DNA of 64,000 nt from Monilinia fructicola (lineage: Eukaryota; Ascomycota; Leotiomycetes; Helotiales; Sclerotiniaceae), in NCBI GenBank assembly GCA_008692225.1, contig VICG01000001.1:124001-188000 (forward strand), given 5' to 3'. The position numbers and the translations under genes are program-made. The stretch's first letter is position 1. Every line of letters starts with the position of its first letter. Positions 22,902 to 36,150 of the stretch are shown piece by piece. A model generated the notes under the pieces. It worked only from the letters and a program-made list of their open reading frames with translations, was not told the DNA's origin and made no database searches.

Positions 22902-24028
22902 ATTGATATCGAATTGATCGTTGGGTGTTGGTTGGCAAGTCGGTGGGCGTTGAACGATTAAAATCTCAGGAACTTCAAAATGTCAATAATAACGAGAATA
23001 ATTTGCGAGTGTGGGATTCTTTCGCTTAGAGACCATTTAACCAAAAGTAGATTAGCGCATTGCGATGCCAAGATCTATCGGTGCCTGACCGATGATGACT
23101 AGTAAAATAAGGCAAACATGGAGGGGTACATCAAAACTACTACAGTAGGTGCTTGCCCACCATAATTTATCTTTCAGCTATACATGTGTACCAGGTGGAA
23201 ATGTCTACTTGACATCACTGCACGAGTAGGTATGTAGTTATATACCAACTTCTTACACACACGAATATTTATATACGCGATATGATAGGATATGATATGT
23301 GTATATTCCAATACACGTTACGCGTATTGCACGTTCTTTTCTCCTCTTCTCATTACTAGCAGTTGATCTAGAAAGCTTCTATCAACTAGGTTGCTAGCAA
23401 CTACTAGGTAGTAACTAGGTACCTACCACCTAACTTGGAAGAGATTTGCATTCCTAGATAGCTTCAGCCACTAAGGTTCTCTTGCTGGGTGATTGTCGAT
23501 ATGCTTTCCAATATGCAGTCATTTACCTAGGTACATTATGCATGCGTCGGCGCCATACTCAACAGAAAGCCATCAAGAGCAACAATCAGCCTCTATGAAG
23601 ATCTGAGAAAATGAAACACATTGCTCAATACTATATAAGACTACATAATATAATATACACAGGTGAATTTGAGTACGTATACTGCTACCTCCTACCTCAT
23701 ATAACATAATCCCAAAATCAACTCCGCCATATCATACTGATATCCAAATTCACAGCTTGCTTTAGATATTATTACTTCAAAATGGAATCCCAAATCCAGC
23801 TGCTCCTCTTTCCCTTTGGTATGTCCGAAGGAGCCTCGTTATACGGCTCCATTTTTCTTCCCGTATATCAACATTTATTGACTAAGACAGGAAATCCCCA
23901 TATCCCTAGAAAGGATGCCTGATAACATCCGTGATTTGTTTCTCATTTTGCTTTTCCGTACGCCGTTTCAAAAATCAATTCAGGTCCTCGCTATGCCTCC
24001 CAGCAAACTCCTAGGATCAAACTATCAC
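22902..24028. other. Intergenic, RPS2 promoter side
   Basis: About 1.1 kb. Contains short AT repeats near 23270-23310 (GATATGATA words) and a CTAGGTAGTAACTAGGTACC cluster near 23405. No supported gene. Confidence 0.5.
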
Positions 24029-25958
24029 TTACCAAGAAAATGTTGTTTCTCTGTATTGTGGATTTCCATTCACACCTTGTTTCAACGTCAACTGCACCGC
24101 TAACCATCTTTCTTCGGAATTCAAATGTAAGTATGAAATAACCCATCTGGATGATTCTGGAATTGGTTGATCATCCTCTTGGATACCTTCTCCCTCAATA
24201 CTCGAAAGCCATGCACAAATTCTTGCAACACTGATAGTGTCAAAGCAGAGTCCTTCTCTTCTTGCCTTGGACCAGAGCAGTGCTATTGCCTGACGTCGAA
24301 TTCGTCGATCACGGCATTTTACTGCTGTGATCACGAGAGGAAGGATTGTTCCCATGTCAAGAGTGAATCGAGATGCATTACTAGGATCATCCGGACTAGA
24401 GAGTAGGATCTGAGCTTTGCATATGATCTCTGCAAACAGGTGATTATATTGGTCATATAACATCTCCGTATGCGGAACACTCGATGCAACAAGTATTGTG
24501 GCGATGTTGTAGTAAATGCTCAACATGTGGGTTGCATCGGCAGAAATAATTCCAGTGTGTGCTTCTTCAGCATGGACGGACTGAAATGCTTTTCGCCATC
24601 GAAGTAATTGTGTGGTGTAGTGGTTATGAAGTCGATTCCAATACGGGGTGGATAATTCTTCTGGTTCGGTTTGCGACTTCATGACAGATTTTCGATAGAA
24701 TTGACCAATGGCAGCCATTAGAAAGTCCCATACTTCTCGAGCTTCTTGAACGCTTTCAAAGTCGTCTGGTATTTCCATATCATCTTGAAGAAGATTTGGA
24801 ACGGGATAGGGCGGCGGAACAAAGAGACCCTGAACATCAAGGCGGGCAAATAGTCTTCCTAAGTCATCGACCAGACTATCTTGTATCTCGGACAACGAGT
24901 CGTGCGATAATTGAGAGCTTCCGCCTCTTCGAGCGATTCTCCAATCTGCCAACAATCGAGAACCGCCTCTCAGATGTGTCAGAGCACCTTCGTAACTTCC
25001 CTGAAGAGACTCAAAGGTCATAAATAGTACGCATGCTGTAAGAGATGTTCTCAAGTGCCTTCTGCCGTCTGAAAGTATTATTCTTAGCGAAGCGATAGCT
25101 CTGCTGTACTCTCTCAGTGCAAACCGATGGTGTTCATCTAAATGATGATGATCGATTTGGGGGAATCCGGAAAGTGATAATCGAGTTGGAGAAGATGTGA
25201 TTTCCAGGGATTTTGCAAGCGCTCCTAAAGCAATAGTGGCATACCTGATGGGAGGATCGTGGTGGCAAAGTTGAGGAACCTTTTCCGTCCAAAAGGTGGG
25301 ATCGAACGAACCGCAAATTTCAGCTGCTGTTTTATCGCAGAACCTTTGAAAATATCGACGTTCGAATTGGTCACCAAGTATAGCAATCGATGGGGCATAT
25401 GACATCACAGACATCGGTCGTGGATGGATAGGTACTGGGGCATTTTGAGGATTTTGAGGATTCTGTTTGGAAGCATCTTCCGCGTGCTCTGGCGCGTATC
25501 CACCACATTCTCGGCCAAGGTTTTGACATCTGATACACTCTGGTTTGGTTTCGTCGCATTTAACGCGTCGCTGTCTGTATTGTATTAGTCGGCTACGGAT
25601 CTGATGATTGTCCGATGATATTCTCTGGTGGGATCATCCCAGTGGAGCGGGTCCGCGACTTTGACTAGACTTACTTGCATGTTGAACAGCCCGTCTTTGA
25701 TCTTGGACCACTTTTTCTGAGCCCTTGACTTCTCGATGTTTGTTCCGGAGACCCTTGGTCAGGAGCAGAAAAATTGTTCAGGAATTTATAGACGTTGGGA
25801 TAAGGAAGCTTCAATGACATATTTGGGTTGTCGTGAAGCTGATCTAATTGCCGCATCAATTTGCCGACTGCCGGAAGAATAATCGTCGGGGTCTCGTTAG
25901 GTTTTGTGTGGGTGGTATTGGAATTCTCCCTTCCACTCTTGGGGTCTATCGGCTTCAA
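24029..25958 (-). CDS. Zn(II)2Cys6 transcription factor
   Basis: Fungal-specific binuclear-cluster regulator. Exons are 25958-25675 and 25574-24029, intron 100 bases, 609 residues. The intron splits the zinc cluster: GCSTCK at the end of exon 1 joins QRRVKCDETKPEC and IRCQNLGREC in exon 2. This gives C-x2-C-x6-C-x6-C-x2-C-x6-C, a perfect Zn2Cys6 pattern, at about residues 90-117. That is unusually far from the N-terminus, after an extension with a predicted helix (AVGKLMRQLDQLH). A long C-terminal region with the usual fungal regulator style follows (YEGALTHLRGGSRLLADW, LWSKARREGL). No cluster of co-regulated genes is obvious next to it. The target is unknown. Frame intact. Confidence 0.93.
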
Positions 25959-28284
25959 AGTTCTAGAGGTTTGTATCTTGGAATCATAGGAATGAGCTGG
26001 AAATTCTCGCAGTTAATGACAGGAGTCGGTCCGTAACTATTCATAATAAAAGCCATGGAATGACTTGTCTTGAGCTGGTGACTTGGCCAACGATAGAGAC
26101 GATTTTATCGCTTTCATGGGCAATTTATATTAGCGGTATAATGTGCAGGCTTCATTTCAGGGTAAATTAATTGAACGGTACGAGAGGATTACCGACACCC
26201 AGATTCAATAGATTGTGCGGCCTGTATTAGCAAGCTTCGAGTCACACCTGGCAAGCATTTTTATATCTTAGTGGACAATCCCCTCGTTTCTCAGTACAGC
26301 TTGCAGCTCTGGACCCCTCTCCTATATTGAAGAAAACGGCGAACTGACTATCGAAACAAGACATAGTATGGCAAGGACTCACGCCACTAAATGATCATTG
26401 ACAGGTGCTATAGGCAGGGTTGTGTACGGACAAGCCAAGACTTACATCTAGGAAAGGTGGAAGAGAGAAAGGATCCAACACGTGAAAGTATGTCTCTCTG
26501 AAGAGCTCAAGGCTTGGCTTGCTCTATGTATTTTCATGCAAATCGGCGAGTGAGGAAGGAGTGTGGGTCGAAAAATAAACGCTTGATTGGTTTACAACAT
26601 CACGCCGCCGCTCTCATACAGCAACTAGCGCTGATTAAGTCACTTTCTCACGGAGAACCTAACCGAAGAGCCGGAACATCAAAAATCCCCAAATCGTGTG
26701 TTGGATGACAAAAGCGTGATATGCTTTAAAACAGGAATTTTCGCGAATAATGCCTGTGATGAATATTATGTGGCTTGTGCCAAAACAAGGTCTCTTCAAT
26801 CCCTACCTCCGACCGCATTTGGACCACCACAATTCCCCATGGGAAGCTGAAGACGTTTATCTACTCCATGGGGACGCCACGTTGTAGTAGAATGTATCTT
26901 CTCTTCTCTTCTCTTTTGCGTCTTAATATGCACGTCGTGTGTTTCTCCAAAGAGAGACCGAAATTTGCATTTGTTCCTGCGTTGAATCATGGCTGGTAAC
27001 TATGGACGTCGTCGCTAGAATCAGCCTTACCCGACATCAAATTCTTTCTTCATTGCACTTGCCACCGTCACGTGGGGTATAGCATATATCAAAGCAACAA
27101 GCTTAGGCTTGACTTTAGAATGCGCAACAGAGCACTCTGTTCACGGCACGGTGAATACGACGTGGTAAAAGTCCAATAGGAAAGTCTCCATCGAAGGTGG
27201 ATACTCGGTCAATCATGCAGAGATTCAATCTTATGCAGAAGATCTACAGGCGCCTTTTTATACCTACTAAGAGGTGTTTCTTGGTCATAATCTCATGGAG
27301 TGCACACTTATTCTTCAATTGTTACACCATCTCACTTAAGAAGTTAAGATACAGGAAAGTCTTACCCAAAGATGCTTGACTACGGCTGAGCGTGCAACAC
27401 TACACAGTCTCATCTGGCTTGGTGTAAGGTGTATCGATTATCCACAAGCAAAATTGCGCAGCCAGGAACTTCTAGAAGTAAATACCCCTCGTTTATGCAT
27501 ATCTTCAGCACAAAGTCTATTCTAAAAATGTCGTGCATGATGCACAGCCAAATCCCAAATTTCCACATGGACACCATCAACCCAATCTCCTGCAATATGG
27601 AGGCCATGAAACTTCGAATTGCGTCAAGGAGTGAACCACATCGTCGGGAGAGATAATTGTTCCGTCCTTTGTAATAACGCCGTTTCCTGATATCCAGGCA
27701 TAGACGTCTATATGCAGTACTCATTTCTCGAAATGTGCATACTCAGCAGCAACAAATCTAATCCTTCCTTACTCGTTTAGAAATCGACAGATACGGTCTT
27801 GGCACCGTTCCAGTCTGAATAGTGCTGCATGTACTTGTACTACTCAACATGTTGCACAATGTCCATCGGGCCTTTTATATAACGAATGGCGATGAACTTG
27901 ACCCCAAACACGTCGACTACGATATGCCTCACTTACCACATCACAACACTTTGAACTTGTTTCTCGATTACTAAGCCTCCACGATTACTTCACAAACGAC
28001 ATTTATCTCGCCTCTGTCGATAAACCTCATAGGAAAAACAGAGTCTAATCCAACTTCTAAATATGTCTACATTACATGGCTGTCCAGGGAAATGGGGCAA
28101 CGGGGCAACGGGTTTTAGACCAATCAATATTTATTCCTTGACTAAGGATGACATCAAATCATGGCGGCTCTCAAAAATTACAATTTCAGCTATAGCTACT
28201 GCTGCCAAATTTATCATCATCCATTCCAACCTGCCTTCCATGACGATGAGACCTTTTCACAAACCGTAAGCCTCTGAAATTTCC
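25959..28284. other. Long intergenic region without supported genes
   Basis: About 2.3 kb. Only short open frames of non-protein-like composition. A TCTTC run occurs near 26890. No repeats or motifs of note. Confidence 0.5.
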
Positions 28285-29328
28285 TCATCTTCTTTTCCCT
28301 CTTTTGCCTCCCTTTTGTGTAACCATCCCATCGTCATCTTGCATTCTTCTCTTCCCCCGTCTTCTGACCGGTGCATACGAAGCACACTGCTCAGCAGTCA
28401 TGTTCCTCTTGCTGCACTCATTACAAGGTGGGTTTCCCAAGCAATCAAATCTCTTCTTCTTTCGTTCGCATGGTGGGCACTTTGGCTTGTTCGCTTGTGT
28501 TGGGTCGGTTGTTGATGGGCGCCAGACTCGTTCGGGGAGCGGAGTTCGAGGTTTGCTTGTATTCGAGTTGCTTGACGATGGTGATGATGGCTTTGGAGTC
28601 GAAGCTTCCAGAGCAATTTCAAGTGCGTTCTCTGCTAGTTGACGAAGTTGCCATTCTCCAAGGGCTCGAGGGGTCTCGTCGTCGGAACACTCGTTGTCTG
28701 CGTCGGATCCGCTGTGATCTTGGGGTTCATGGTCGAGTTGATCGGCTTGATCGGGTATCTCGGTTGAGATGTCTGATTGTTCGGGGATATCGATCTCAAT
28801 AGGTTCAGGTGAGGACCCTGATTGTTCAGGAATGCCGATTTCAATTGGTTTGGGTGAGGGGCTCGAGATTTGAGGAACCTCAATCTCAACGGGCTGAGGT
28901 GACGTCTCTGAGGACTGGGTAGTTTCGACCTCAGGAGACTTGATATCGGAAATCTCTGGTTCGGAAAGCTTTCGTTCGGAGAGTTCTGGCTCCGGGATTT
29001 CCGTCTTGGGAAGCTGTAAGGCAAGATCAAAAGACTTTGGAAATTTTCTCTCTTGGGGTTCGTCCTCGGCAGTGTTGCTATCTGGGGTTTGCTGATCAAC
29101 TTCAATGTCAGGAATTTCATTGGATGGAGAGTGGTCCGATCGCAAGTCAAGGTCAGATGAATCTCCCCCTGGAGTTACGTCTCCTGAAGGAACGTTTACT
29201 GGAGTGTTAGGAGCAGTCTCCTCGCAAGACTCTGTGATAGGAGACATCTTGTCTGATCGTTCTTCGATAAGGTGTTCATGCTCAGAACTCGTAAGTTGTA
29301 CATTGGATGTTTCATTTTCGTCCTCCAT
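28285..29328 (-). CDS. Acidic Pro/Ser-rich protein with C-terminal Zn2Cys6-like cluster
   Basis: Single-exon ORF. I take the ATG at 29328 (MEDENETS), giving 347 residues, rather than the in-frame ATG at 29406, because the extra residues are hydrophobic and unlike the rest. Most of the protein is disordered and acidic, with repeated EIPE and PEPIEIDIPEQS motifs (imperfect repeats around residues 120-210). Near the C-terminus, CPPC, then FDC, PPCNEC and AEQC give C-x2-C-x8-C-x5-C-x2-C-x9-C. This is close to the fungal Zn2Cys6 pattern, flanked by RRRGKRR and KRGKRR basic tails (likely NLS). A nuclear, possibly DNA-binding role is inferred. A zinc cluster at the extreme C-terminus instead of the N-terminus is unusual. 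Confidence 0.72.
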   Translation of the reverse strand: MEDENETSNVQLTSSEHEHLIEERSDKMSPITESCEETAPNTPVNVPSGDVTPGGDSSDLDLRSDHSPSNEIPDIEVDQQTPDSNTAEDEPQERKFPKSFDLALQLPKTEIPEPELSERKLSEPEISDIKSPEVETTQSSETSPQPVEIEVPQISSPSPKPIEIGIPEQSGSSPEPIEIDIPEQSDISTEIPDQADQLDHEPQDHSGSDADNECSDDETPRALGEWQLRQLAENALEIALEASTPKPSSPSSSNSNTSKPRTPLPERVWRPSTTDPTQANKPKCPPCERKKKRFDCLGNPPCNECSKRNMTAEQCASYAPVRRRGKRRMQDDDGMVTQKGGKRGKRR

Positions 29329-31395
29329 ACTTGTGTCACAGAAGAAGTGAAAGTGGCGAATGAGAATGGGCAGATGGGGAAGCACGCGCGTATATAAGTA
29401 TTGCACAGCGTCAAGACCGATGTATCAATGAAATGATTATGCGGTAGAACCATGCAATTGCGCCGAAAGGAACCTCAATGTGCCTTTCATCAACGAAATG
29501 CTGACCGCGACACATCTCATTTCATTTACGCAAGTTATGATTTTTCCTTGAAGATTCCTGCCATTTCATTCTGTTAGCACACAACGACGTTATGGGCGGG
29601 TAGACGCCTGACGGCGGTTGATCGTAACAGGCGATTCTTTTATGTAGAAATCAAACAATATTCTTTCCGGGCAAAGAAGCTTTCATGGATATAGTTTGTG
29701 AATGCCGAGCAAACATGTCATTATATTTGTGAGCTAGAACTGTGAACATGACGGTAAAGATACCAGAAAATCTCCTGTAATTTTTTTGTCGCTGATATTG
29801 ATTCTTCTATATGCAAACTCTTCCCTTCTCTGAGTTTACTATAGTAAGACTTTGAGATGCACAAATTTCTCAAAGGCTCCGCTTCCTTCTTAGTTCACTA
29901 CAAGACCTCGTGGTTGGTACCAACTTCTACATTTCATCGGACAATGAAGCATGTTCAATGCTTTGATGTATCATCTACAACTTCCAAACCGTACCTATAA
30001 TTCTGCTCAATCATTTAGGTATAGAAACCAGTACACCAATATCTACTCATCTATGACAATAATTATAAGGGAGCGCGTGTAACTTCTACGATTTTCTACG
30101 GGATATCAGTGCCTCCCAGAAAAAATTTGCCCATTGTGGATTATGCACCCGCAACTGATTACCTTGAAGTTTCTGGTTCATATTTTGTTTGCTGTCGCTC
30201 CCACCAGTTTGCCAGCTTCATTGATAATTAGCTATCCCTTTCATCGCCTCGTTTATTGTCAATACCGTCAACCTACTGTTTAAATGACCTTCATCAACAT
30301 AATAGTTTGAATTCAAACTTCCATGTAACTGCCATTCATCATCAATCAGATCGGACACCTATGAAAGAAACTTTTTTTCGGGCATTCTACTCTCATTCCT
30401 ATTCTTTTCTTTCACGTGTAGTCTTCATCCGTTTGATTCTCCACACTACCTAGCTTTTGATACCTGTGAATTTTTGATGCCGTGAAAGTGCCTTGACGTG
30501 CACAGTAGTAGGATACTACGATGATATTGGATCTCTATATCCCGTTCCGCGCTCTAAAATCCTCCATCACAAAGATCTACTGCCTTCCTTGGGGTGTGTC
30601 AAAAGAATTAGATGTAAACTGGGATAATGGTATAGCAGAAGATCTCAAAAGTCCAGAGTGGCGAAAAACAAGGACGGTAGCATGTGATGACTTTAACTGT
30701 GCCACGTACTGCTATTCCCTAGATTTTGTACATTGAAGTATCCGTTTTAGAAGAATAAACATTGTGATCAAGTGATGCTCGCAGTGGCGTCGTATATCAT
30801 TTTCAGGACCGTTTTTCATGACTCAATATGACTTTAATTCTCACTTTCATATCATCAAACCATTCTTGAAGCGTATGTTCGGGACCTTTCTCCTGCTGAA
30901 TCATTGGTTTCAAGATACTGATTTATGATCGTACATCACTGTGGCGAGGAAGTCCTCTCTACCAGATGAAAGCATCAACAATATCTATTTCTATAAATTG
31001 TGCAATACGATTGTGTGCTGTGTATGTATACTTATATGCCGAAAGTGTCAAATAATCTCTGTATTAGCAATCAAGCCATCTCCTCTCGATATATGAAAAC
31101 GGGGGATACAGCAATTTCAAGACCATTTCTTTTTATCCAATGACTCTCACACAATCTCATCTTATATCCACTATCGTTTCCCCAATTTAGGATCAATGAC
31201 AGCGAAAGTTTGCTGAAAGTTTGAAAGACCAGCAAGTTAACTCCACAAGACTCCCCATAACCTGTAGATTCTAAGAACAATTTAATTTTTCTGGTTTCCA
31301 GTAGGATACAATACCGCCATGTCATGGCTCCGAGTCTCGATACTTCCTCGTTTCCATCGCCTGTATGCTTTTGCCATGGCTATAGCGACATATAG
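29329..31395. other. Intergenic, no supported gene
   Basis: About 2.1 kb of AT-rich sequence with dispersed stops. Nothing recognisable. Confidence 0.5.
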
Positions 31396-31755
31396 ATGTC
31401 GGATTCTAGCAAAAAAAGATGCTATATCAAGTCTCAAACTTATCCACACAAACCTTTACGTAAATGGCTTTTAACTTTACTAAAAAGATCTAAGTTACCA
31501 GTGAAGAGAGAGAATGACGCACGAAATGGTATTGAGAGAGTGAATACTCAAGATCTGGAGTGTCCATTTACATCTCCTGGTAATGCGCCGATACCATCTC
31601 CAGACGAGAATTCTTACCATGTATCCCAAGTTTATATAAAGGAGACTCCTAATCAGCGTAGAGATTTCAGTTCAAGAGTTCGACTTGTGGATAGATATTC
31701 TCCAATGCCGAAGCATAATCTTTTCTTACTCATGAGACCACTTAAGAACCATTGA
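31396..31755 (+). CDS. Possible small basic protein, unknown
   Basis: An ATG-initiated 119-codon open frame with a mixed, basic N-terminal half (PLRKWLLTLLKRSKLPVKRE) and a Pro/Ser region. No domain is recognised, and no intron signals are needed. Open frames of this size are expected rarely but not never in this composition, so I list it with low confidence. Confidence 0.25.
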   Translation: MSDSSKKRCYIKSQTYPHKPLRKWLLTLLKRSKLPVKRENDARNGIERVNTQDLECPFTSPGNAPIPSPDENSYHVSQVYIKETPNQRRDFSSRVRLVDRYSPMPKHNLFLLMRPLKNH

Positions 31756-34700
31756 AACAGCCTGATGACTATTGCTGAACTCAGAGGATCTAGGGACTGC
31801 AGCGTCCCATTCTGCAAGCTTACTGTCGAGCTAACTCGTCTCATATTCGTTGATCTTATTAACAAGAGACGGCTAAACGCTATCAATAATATATCAGATC
31901 TTGTCCAAGACCATCTTCATCAGTGTGACGAATGACAACCATAAGAACGTGAGTAACACTATCGTCCTCGCAACAAACAACATTGTTTCTTCAAATGTAA
32001 TCTTTTTATGTTCTCGGTCAAGTCATAAATACTCCACTGAAGATATTACACATCTCAAGCACGTCCTTCGATCCTCCTCAGCCTGTGTCGTCGATGATAC
32101 AGTCTAAGAATCAACCCAAGCCTCCAGATTTATATCCTGAAGACAGAGCTTGAGAACACACGTGCAGTTTACCCCGCACCGCGAATCTAGTAGCTTGCTT
32201 CATATTCTCTAGGAGGCGAGGTAAAGCACCGAGATGGGGTAAACCAACAGCTCCTGACATAATCGATTCCGTCCAATGGTATTTTACCGCCGTGAGTATC
32301 ATACCTCAAGTGAATACAGCCGCCAGCCTGCGTCAGTTCCAAGACACGGAGTAAATGATATTTTCCTCCCACTTTATAAAGAACAAAGCAGAATAACGTG
32401 CCCAACAATATCTGCGGAAATCGGAGAAAACCCCGACAAAATGTTTGAGGGCGTGGCACCATCCAAATTTGGGTTCATTCTTGCAATTTCTGGGGATCTA
32501 GTTTAGAGAAACATATTCTGTATTGAGCCGAGCTGGAATCTCAGTTCGGATAAGAGACAGCGGAAATTATTTGCAATGATATGTTGCTGTTGCTGTTGCT
32601 GTTGCTGTTACCTAATTTCTATCTCTATCATCTGATAATAGGCACACTTCGTTTTCATTTCATTGCCATACATAGTACCAGGCATACATCACCACCCAAG
32701 AAACCGTTCAAATCACAGGCTCACTCACACTCGACCCCTTCCTTTTCCATGAGAATTATTTGTCATTATCATAGATCACTCCATCCATCGAATCTGTCGA
32801 CAGTACATGGAACTTTAGTGTATATGACCAAACTATTGCGTCCCATTGATCTTGCGCTCCATCTCAAGAGAGAAATAATCGATCCCCAGCCCCTCAAAGG
32901 TCACCAGATGGACGTTTTAGCTTTACCTTGAATGGCGCTAGAAGAAATTCCATCTTCAGATATCGTCGAGGCATTTGTCTGATCTCAAGTTTAGAAATCA
33001 CAAAGTGACAATACATATACGACTCCAAACTGATACTATCACTCATCAACAGCGTACTTGGAGGTTAGGATCAGTTGGTTCTTGCTAAACACATCTAAAT
33101 ACTCATCTGTATTTGCATCATATCGATGGTCAGAATTCGATAGCGAAGAAATCAACCTCGTTGACGTTGCTACCAATTTTTGCCCTTTCGCCATTGTTTA
33201 ATGGTGAGGTAAAGTTCATTGTGGATAGGATATATCCTAGTACCTGATCAAGGTAGTGCTTGCTTTAGCCATGAAAAACTTATAGCTCAAATACCGATTT
33301 CTTCGGCGGCTATGGATGTGATGGTATCTTTCGAATATCACAAACGAGCAAATTTAGGAGGGGATATACCTCGTATCTTGATATTCATATCCATTTCCTA
33401 ATTCACAAAATAATATTCACATACAAAATCCGCACTTCGAGAAAGTAGTTCTAATACTTGTAGTAGCACCACCACAGGAAGATTCAAGTTACCTATCATC
33501 TACAAATTTCCGACCCCTAAGCTCAAAATATCTGGACTACTGAAAAGTCCAGGGAGGGAGTCTACAGTCAAATTGTAAATGCAAGCATAAAAGAGGTAGG
33601 GTAATATTCCTATTCCTATTCCTATTGCCACTCAACTCCCCAACCCTCACACCAACACATATTCAATCCCTTCGACCCGCTCCTTCAAAAGAGATAATCC
33701 TACATAGTTCACGAATCGCATACAATCCCCATAACCCATGCAACTTCCAGCTCACCAACCCCCGGGCCAGGAGCATCAACAACTACACATTCCCCACTTA
33801 CAACAAGCGACAAGCAACAAACCTCCATATAACCTCTCAAATCCCCAAGGAACTTCATCCCCCCTTCCACCAACCCCATCCCATCTCCAATATCCATACA
33901 GCATCCCTCTATCTTACCATTGCATCACCACAATAAGAATGCAGATGCACCCGCATGAAAGTTTTGCTATCGCATTACACTCATCGACTTCTCAGCACAC
34001 CAAACACCTCACCCATTCCACTCATCCTAACCATCCATTCCGTATTATTCTACTCTATATCATAACCCATCCAATCTTCTAGAAACTGGAGAATCCCCCC
34101 GGTCTCCTACTCATCCATACAGTTCTAGAAAAGAGTAGAGGATCATACTATGCTATGCTATGCTATACTATACTATACCCCGCGACGCCATCCCGTGCTA
34201 GCTATCATATCATCACCATATACACTCACTTAAACCCCTACCCACCACCAACACCCCACCGAACGCAAAACTCCAAAATTAAAGAGAAACAAAGTACATA
34301 CATACATACATACATTGATGGCATCAACATCGCCATATCACTCCACGCCAGCGTCAGCATCAACATCAACATCAACATCAACATCAACATCGCATTTTTA
34401 TTTAAAATCCAAATTCCTACACGCACGCACGCACGCACCCAACCACCCAAGCAACCTCCAACAATCTCAAGCACAGCAACAAACCCACCACTCCCCACTG
34501 CCCACTCCCCACTGCCCACTCCCCCAACACCACACCAAACAACAGAACCAACAACGTACCTTACTCACCTTACTCACCTTACATACCAACTTCTCAACCT
34601 ACGTACCCCCCACACCACAACACCAAACGATCAAGACGCACCGCACCAAAACGAGCGACATACGCAAAATAAAGTAAAGTAAAGTAAGGTAAGTAAAGCC

Positions 34701-34769
34701 TCAATCAAACAAGCCATAAAGACACTACATATATACCAATTACAAGAAGAACTACAGCATGCTCTGGCC

Positions 34770-34827
34770 ACAGCACAGCACAGCACGGCACGGCACGGCA
34801 CGGCACAGTACGGTACGGTACGGTACG
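34770..34827. repeat. Evolving pentanucleotide array CAGCA/CGGCA/CGGTA
   Basis: About eleven 5-bp units change stepwise along the array from CAGCA through CGGCA to CGGTA, with one CAGTA. The layout suggests spread of variants by slippage. Confidence 0.9.
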
Positions 34828-35032
34828 TCAATAAAGCAAATCTAAAGGATCGGTGTTCTGCGACGCGATGGTGCTCGATGCTTGATCATGAGAAGGAATG
34901 TCAATCGCGGGGTTCGATTCTCGATGGTGGACGAAAGAGAGGGAAACGGGGGGAACGGGGCGGAAGGAAAGTCGCAGCTTCGCATCGATGATTCCCCGGG
35001 CTGCGGTTGAGAATGCCGCGTGGGATTGACTG

Positions 35033-35094
35033 ATGGATGGATGGATGGATGGATGGATGGATGGATGGATGGATGGATGGATGGATGGATGGAT
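35033..35094. repeat. GGAT tetranucleotide microsatellite
   Basis: About 15 perfect copies of ATGG/GGAT. Read on the minus strand it encodes a Ser-Ile-His-Pro repeat in an open frame, which I regard as non-coding. Confidence 0.97.
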
Positions 35095-35523
35095 GTACCT
35101 AGTACTCTGTCGGTTCTTTTTACTTTGATCACCTGATTGTACTCAAGTTACATACGTACCTATTTGTGCGTGTGTTTTGTTTGACAAGAAAAATAATTAC
35201 TATGAATGCGCTTGCAAAATAACAAGCTTCTTCATCCAAAAGAGAACTTTTATTCTATGGTAAGAAATAAATCTCATGCCATTCTATCTAATATCAGACC
35301 TACACCATGTCGTACGTATCGTGTCGTGTTGTATCGTATCAATTCTATCCCATCCCATCCCATCCATCTCATCTCAAACTCCCAGATGATGATTACAAAC
35401 GGAACACCCGCATATCTTGTATCATCCAAAATTCCATCAAACTCCATTTATGCCTGTCTGCACGCCAAGATAATTCAAGAGACTGTACCTCCTGCTAATA
35501 TCTAAGATTCATTATTCATAACC

Positions 35524-36150
35524 CTAATCATATCCCGCCCACGTAATCTGACAAAGAAAAATTCCCGCTACAAGGAATTCCACCTTGTAGCCTTCAAAGT
35601 GGCGTCGCTTAGCCCCTAAGCTTAGGCGCCTCACTTTGTACGACCATTCGCCCTTACCATGTCCATCACGAACTGATGAGCGCAGTTTATCTTTTTCGTG
35701 GCGCTCATAACGAGTGGAAGTCTTTTTGTAATCACTTTCTTTGCCTTCACCTGATCTTGGTTCCGCAGGTTCATAATGTTGGTGACTACTTCCGTGGGTG
35801 ATGACATGAACATTTCCGCTTCGAGAAGTTTTCCCTTCAATATATTTATTCTCTATAATAAGGGAAGAAAAAATGTCATTTAAATACGCAGAAAAGATGG
35901 ATGTAGAAAATCATAACATACCAGCAGCGGAATCTCTATATTTCACATATTCTTCTTCACCACTTCCTCTAGAACCGAAACCGTTTCCACTACTTGATGG
36001 ATGTGCTGACATGTTTGCGTTTGATCCGGTATGATAATCGGATGAATGAGTTTGGTACGAGTAATTCGAACCTCTTGAAGAAGATTCCCGATGATTGATG
36101 ATTGTGGTTCTTTGTGTGCGTGTGTATCCACGAGAACCAAGGTAGGACAT
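35524..36150 (-). CDS. Small hydrophilic Ser/Gly/Tyr-rich protein, unknown
   Basis: Two exons: 36150-35922 and 35852-35524, intron 69 bases (donor GTATGT, acceptor TTATAG), 185 residues. Exon 1 reads MSYLGSRGYTRTQR, then Ser/Gly/His-rich sequence to DSAA. Exon 2 continues in the same style (ENKYIEGKTSRSGNVHVITH, GEGKESDYKKTSTRYERH) in a frame that has no internal ATG. The matching composition across the junction is the main evidence for the splice. The last 30 residues become hydrophobic (FLVAGIFLCQIT), so a 42-base 3n intron starting at GTAAGG near 35656 could be removed or retained. Function unknown. Confidence 0.6.

Larger units (their letters stand above)
31756..35523. other. Gene-free, simple-repeat-rich region
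   Basis: About 3.8 kb. From 33.6 kb onward the plus strand is strongly C/A-rich and packed with short tandem repeats: TTGCTG (32583-32609), CTATG/CTATA (34147-34178), CATA (34300-34315), AACATC (34353-34391), CGCA (34422-34438), a 14-mer CACTCCCCACTGCC (34488-34526), pentamers (34770-34827) and GGAT (35033-35094). Open frames here are artefacts of repeats lacking stops. Confidence 0.7.

Noticed and set aside
34155..34682. Several 90-175 codon frames on both strands
   Set aside because: Composed of Thr/Pro/His/Ser or Gly/Met repeats from microsatellites that lack stop codons.
34905..34930. GGGGTTCGATTCTCGA resembling a tRNA T-arm
   Set aside because: No A box or cloverleaf can be drawn upstream; it lies in the low-complexity region.
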